From Apostichopus parvimensis (lineage: Eukaryota > Echinodermata > Holothuroidea > Aspidochirotida > Stichopodidae): DNA of 34,234 nt. Position numbers and translations under genes: made by a program. The notes beneath the pieces are model-generated. The model saw only the letters and a program-made list of their open reading frames with translations. It made no database searches and had not been told where the DNA came from. This document shows positions 31,372 to 34,234 of this stretch, piece by piece. Where the stretch lies: assembly GCA_000934455.1 (NCBI GenBank), contig KN882237.1, positions 168,112-202,345 of the forward strand. The letters are read 5' to 3'. Numbering within the stretch: position 1 is the first letter of the stretch; each line of letters opens with the position of its first letter.

Positions 31372-32420
31372 CAAAGCATGTATTATACGTTGGTTTGTAA
31401 TTAAAAGCTTATGCGTCATTAGGACTAACCTATACGCAATAATATTACAATCACCCATTATAGTTATTCATGAAGACGAATATAGTAACAATCAAATTAT
31501 AACACAAGTTTTGAACACCCACAAAAGAAAACAAAACACACAAGAACAAAAAAAATAAAATAATCGAAAGCAAGAAAAATAGCAATATCACTAAACAAAA
31601 CCAAACACACCAATACACACACACACACAATACCCATGTAAATTTGCTGCATGCTCGGTGCCCTTTAGTTAAGGAATGTGCAGCGATTTTGCTATTGAAA
31701 TTGGATAAAATATTTTCCGTAGAGACTTGGGCTGTACTAGGCCCGTCTTAAAACAATAGACACTCTGGATAGTTAGTTACCCAAGGCCTAAGATTAAGAG
31801 ACCCCATGGATAATTAATGGGTATCACAACTTACTGATTTAACGTATACCATAATTAGTATCGAAGGAATAAAGTGCAAAAAGGACACTGTTGTCTGTGA
31901 AAAAAAGATTCAACATGTATAGCAGACTTGTACCAGCGCTATTCTGCAAAATTGTGTCGGTTTGTTTTTACCGGTGGTTAAAGAAAACTCGCACCACCTC
32001 AAAGTTGATTAATTTTGATTTTATTACATAGCGAGCGGCCTGGGTAGGGGGTGCATAAGGACCGGCACAGTATATAATCTTGTCCATGGGGCCTACAATG
32101 CTGTTAAAACGGGTGGGCTTGACTGAAGTTGCCTATTTTCTTAAGTCTTTGTAATAATCTGGTTTCACATAGTTTGAATAGTGTGGTAGGTCAACGAGAA
32201 ACCGGTTGCCATGTATCCCGACATGCTTTGCGTCGTGTTCGTGCATCAAGACGAAGAGGCTGTTGACAGAGAAAATAAGAGAGCGCGTTATCAAATGGAA
32301 ACTCTTTTATTGTAACTATACAACTGGCGAAAATATTATCCGAGAACGAGTTTCATGGGTGTTCCAGTAGGCCTACCTTAAAAGGGGGCAATAATTTAGG
32401 CACACGTGTACGCGCTTATT
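31372..32420. other. No gene recognised
   Basis: The plus-strand frame at 31343-31558 starts inside the TG repeat and ends in Lys/Gln-rich AT sequence, so it is not convincing. A 60-base minus-strand segment at 31835-31894 has splice-like ends but incompatible phase with its neighbour. Confidence 0.4.
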
Positions 32421-32548
32421 TACTCCCTCCCTTGAGAAGGAGTGGGGGAGGGTGGTGAATGGATAGGGAGAGACGGGCGTCTAAAGTACTCCCTCCCTTG
32501 AAGAGGAGTGGGGTCGGGATAGTGAATGGATAGGGAGAGACGCGGGAG
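32421..32548. repeat. Tandem duplication, 66-bp period
   Basis: The block starting tactccctcccttgag occurs at 32421 and again at 32487, each ending gaatggatagggagagacg. The minus-strand frame across it (32420-32635) therefore repeats a Ser/Pro-rich segment and is unlikely to be a gene. Confidence 0.9.
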
Positions 32549-32671
32549 AAAGAAATTCGAGATTTTTAGATTTTGAGGGTTTTGTTTATGATTATTAAGT
32601 TCAGGTATTTTGTATTGTTCAATGACAATAAACAAGTTTCATGCTCATACATTTTGCTGTCCAGTCCTTAC

Positions 32672-32850
32672 CAATTTCTAAGTATGTCCAACTCATTCAC
32701 ACCGAATTCAAACATTTTGTTACCGACAGCTAGGGTGTCATTTGGATCAAGAAAGTTGTTAGTGCCATTCAATTCGAAGAACCCCCACGATTTGCTTGGA
32801 TCTCCCGCCCGACACATCAACTTCCCACTTCTCATCTCCACGGTAACACT
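32672..32850 (-). CDS. Well-bounded coding exon, product not identified
   Basis: On the minus strand, a strong acceptor (gtttgtttcctcctcag) and donor (TTG|GTAAGG) enclose 179 bases, phase 0 in and phase 2 out. The single open frame encodes 59 residues with soluble, globular-looking composition: SVTVEMRSGKLMCRAG near the start, WGFFELNGTNN in the middle, and DTLAVGNKMFEFGVNELD near the end. The alternation of 'hydrophobic strand, NGTN, D-x-L-x-VG, F-x-F' is faintly reminiscent of the last strands of an FHA-type beta sandwich, but I cannot assign a family. No neighbouring exon is certain. A LINE tail lies just upstream in the same intron. Confidence is high that it is an exon and low for any function. 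Confidence 0.65.
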
Positions 32851-33049
32851 CTGAGGAGGAAACAAACAATATGCCATACAGATCAATCTGTCACTGCAAA
32901 TAGTTCAACTTTCGTCACGTTTATAATCAACTGTTAATTTGATTTGGTTTGATTCAAAAACAAAAATATACAAATAATACAATAACAAATAATGTGATAG
33001 TAACATCATAAAGAAATCGAAATAAAGCATACAGTATCTGAATGGTAGA

Positions 33050-33089
33050 GGAAACCAAAAATAAGCATAGCTTTTCTGGTTTGGCTCCC
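33050..33089 (-). other. Predicted hairpin in the LINE 3' region
   Basis: Ggaaaccaaa (33050-33059) and tttggctccc (33080-33089) pair over 10 positions, two of them G-U in the minus-strand RNA, across a 20-base loop. A stem-loop in the 3' UTR is the recognition site for reverse transcriptase in several LINE clades. That role is inferred here. Confidence 0.5.
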
Positions 33090-33221
33090 GTCAACAATAA
33101 ATATTAATGACATGTTTAATCATGTATAAGCAAAAACTAAACAAAGGAGATAATTAATTAAACAAAAAACAAAGACAAAACAAAAAGTTCGAAATAACAG
33201 ACGTTTATGATAGTGAAATAA

Positions 33222-33866
33222 TTAATTGGGTTGAGAGTTTAAAAGATGATATTTGAGTGCACACTTAAATGAGTACAAAGAACCTTTTGACCGAATAGAA
33301 TGTGGGAGACTGTTCCACAAGACTGCACCTGAATAATGTACTTGGGATTGCTTTAACATAGTACGAGATGACGTGATATGAAGTAAGTTACTACTAATAC
33401 GAGTATTATGATTATGCAGACTAGAAGGTTGGAGACTGTTCCAGAAGACTGTACCTAAATAATGTACTTGGGATTGCCTTAACTTAGTACGAGATGACGT
33501 GATATGAAGTAAGTTACTACTAAAACGAGTATTATGATTATGCAGACTAGAATTTATACTAAAGAATGAATTATAAATAGTCGGAAGAAGCCCATTGCAA
33601 TGTTTATAAACAAACACGCCAAATTGAAGTTTAAAGAGATGAGATATAGGGAGCACATTTAATTCGCTAAATAGGGGAGAAGAATGTTCAATGAAATGAA
33701 CATTACAAATATTTCTTACATCAAGCTTTTGAATAAGATGCATACTACGTAATGGCACAATCGGCTGAACGAGTTTTATCATTAGGGACGTTGTACCAGA
33801 ACATCGGTGCCATTGTCTCGAACTACAGTTACAAAAGTGTTCCCGAATAGTAAAGCTACTCATCAC
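33222..33866 (-). pseudogene. LINE ORF2 C-terminal fragment with an in-frame 126-bp duplication
   Basis: The frame (214 codons from a GTG; it has no upstream RT domain) contains the C-terminal signature of non-LTR reverse transcriptases: LFSELNVLPISHLFKLQ, then FVYKHCNGLLP, HNHNTR, VLWNSLPHSIRS and SFKCALKYHLL. The catalytic YxDD region is missing, so it is not an active enzyme. The 42-residue block from SLHNHNTR to the WNSL motif occurs twice in a row (DNA copies offset by exactly 126 bases, for example attatgcaga at 33411 and 33537). Because 126 is a multiple of three, the frame survives. In the first copy the end reads WNSLQP and in the second WNSLPH, so the second is the ancestral-like end. 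Confidence 0.82.
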
Positions 33867-34234
33867 CAGTATTACGACTGAAAATCAAACTATAGATTGC
33901 GACCACTCAGAAACTGGTGTGTCGGCCAACTGAGGGCGCCTTAACATTATCAACAAACTTTCGCTGCTGACACGATTAAGATTATCAGCAGCGATAGTAA
34001 CGCTCAGTGCGACGACAGGAATTGGAATTATAATGAGTTGCAAATTCCAGATCAGTGTAAAAAAAACGAACTTCCAGCCTCCACCGGGATTCGAACCCGG
34101 GAAGGTCGTAATTTCACTGTAGGCGTTTGACACCTGTATCGAACAATACTAGTTCTGTTTTTGGTGACATATTTTGCCTTATTCTAGAGATCAAACATGA
34201 TGCCCTGATTCCTAAAGCCGGATCTCGAAAGAGT
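33867..34234. other. Right-edge sequence, no gene apart from the tRNA-like relic
   Basis: The 82-codon minus-strand frame at 33885-34133 runs through the tRNA-like segment and shows no protein family features. Confidence 0.4.
34080..34140 (-). other. tRNA-like/SINE relic
   Basis: On the minus strand ccgggttcgaatcccgg forms a perfect five-pair T arm with the B-box sequence GGTTCGAATCC. The 3' acceptor side would be tggaggc, but no matching gcctcca lies at the expected distance on the 5' side and the anticodon arm is poor. It is a tRNA-derived relic, probably part of a SINE, and not a working tRNA. Confidence 0.5.

Larger units (their letters stand above)
32930..33866 (-). mobile_element. 3' end of a 5'-truncated LINE (non-LTR retrotransposon)
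   Basis: On the minus strand this holds the C-terminal end of a reverse-transcriptase ORF2 followed by an AT-rich 3' untranslated region. The 3' region includes a hairpin (33050-33089), and the element stops near 32930, about 80 bases before the exon at 32672-32850. Only the C-terminal tail is present, consistent with the 5' truncation usual for LINE copies. The clade is uncertain; the tail style fits jockey/CR1-like elements. Confidence 0.75.

Noticed and set aside
31835-31894. 60-base minus-strand segment with a good acceptor and GTAAGT donor
   Set aside because: Open only in phase 0, and joining it to the exon at 32672-32850 creates a stop. The peptide is AT-driven and hydrophobic.
32420-32635. 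Pro/Ser-rich minus-strand frame next to the good exon
   Set aside because: It is a product of the 66-bp tandem duplication and lies beyond the donor site of the exon.

Overview
The window is animal genomic DNA: AT-rich, intron-bearing, and dominated by satellites and transposon relics, with no long uninterrupted genes and no operons. The clearest gene is one large exon of a NACHT-type NLR innate immune receptor on the minus strand (3768-5284). Its style (large NACHT exon bounded by consensus splice sites), the LINE tail, and a short-period repeat family of the 'caaaatcaataggg' kind suggest a marine invertebrate deuterostome. An echinoderm, perhaps a sea cucumber, fits best. This is inference from sequence style, not a database match.

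Layout. 1-30 is the edge of a hAT-like element. 841-2935 is a 28-bp minisatellite split by a 1138-bp non-autonomous hAT element (1153-2290) with terminal inverted repeats and a perfect 8-bp target duplication. 3768-5284 is the NLR exon. About 5.7-8.9 kb has no recognisable gene. 8.9-14.7 kb is a tandem composite repeat, A-minisatellite-B-A'-minisatellite'-B', with tRNA-like B boxes, and the second copy carries further insertions, including a hAT MITE at 12168-12580. 14.85-15.31 kb is a 19-bp minisatellite. 15.3-19.7 kb is mostly unannotated, with one weak minus-strand exon candidate (16414-16499) and a hAT end at 18573. 19.75-24.2 kb starts with a candidate signal-peptide exon and continues through four different tandem-repeat families. 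25.5-25.9 kb is another minisatellite bracketed by direct repeats. 26.4-28.0 kb holds weak plus-strand exon candidates. 28579-28939 is a second small hAT MITE. 30776-30883 is a short secreted-peptide-like ORF. 32672-32850 is a convincing unidentified minus-strand exon. 32.93-33.87 kb is a 5'-truncated LINE with an in-frame 126-bp internal duplication, and a tRNA-like relic lies near the right edge.

The window looks like repeat-rich gene flank and intron around scattered exons. The NLR exon and the 32.7-kb exon are the parts most likely to be expressed protein. No complete gene can be assembled from this window alone, and every exon join proposed here needs transcript evidence.
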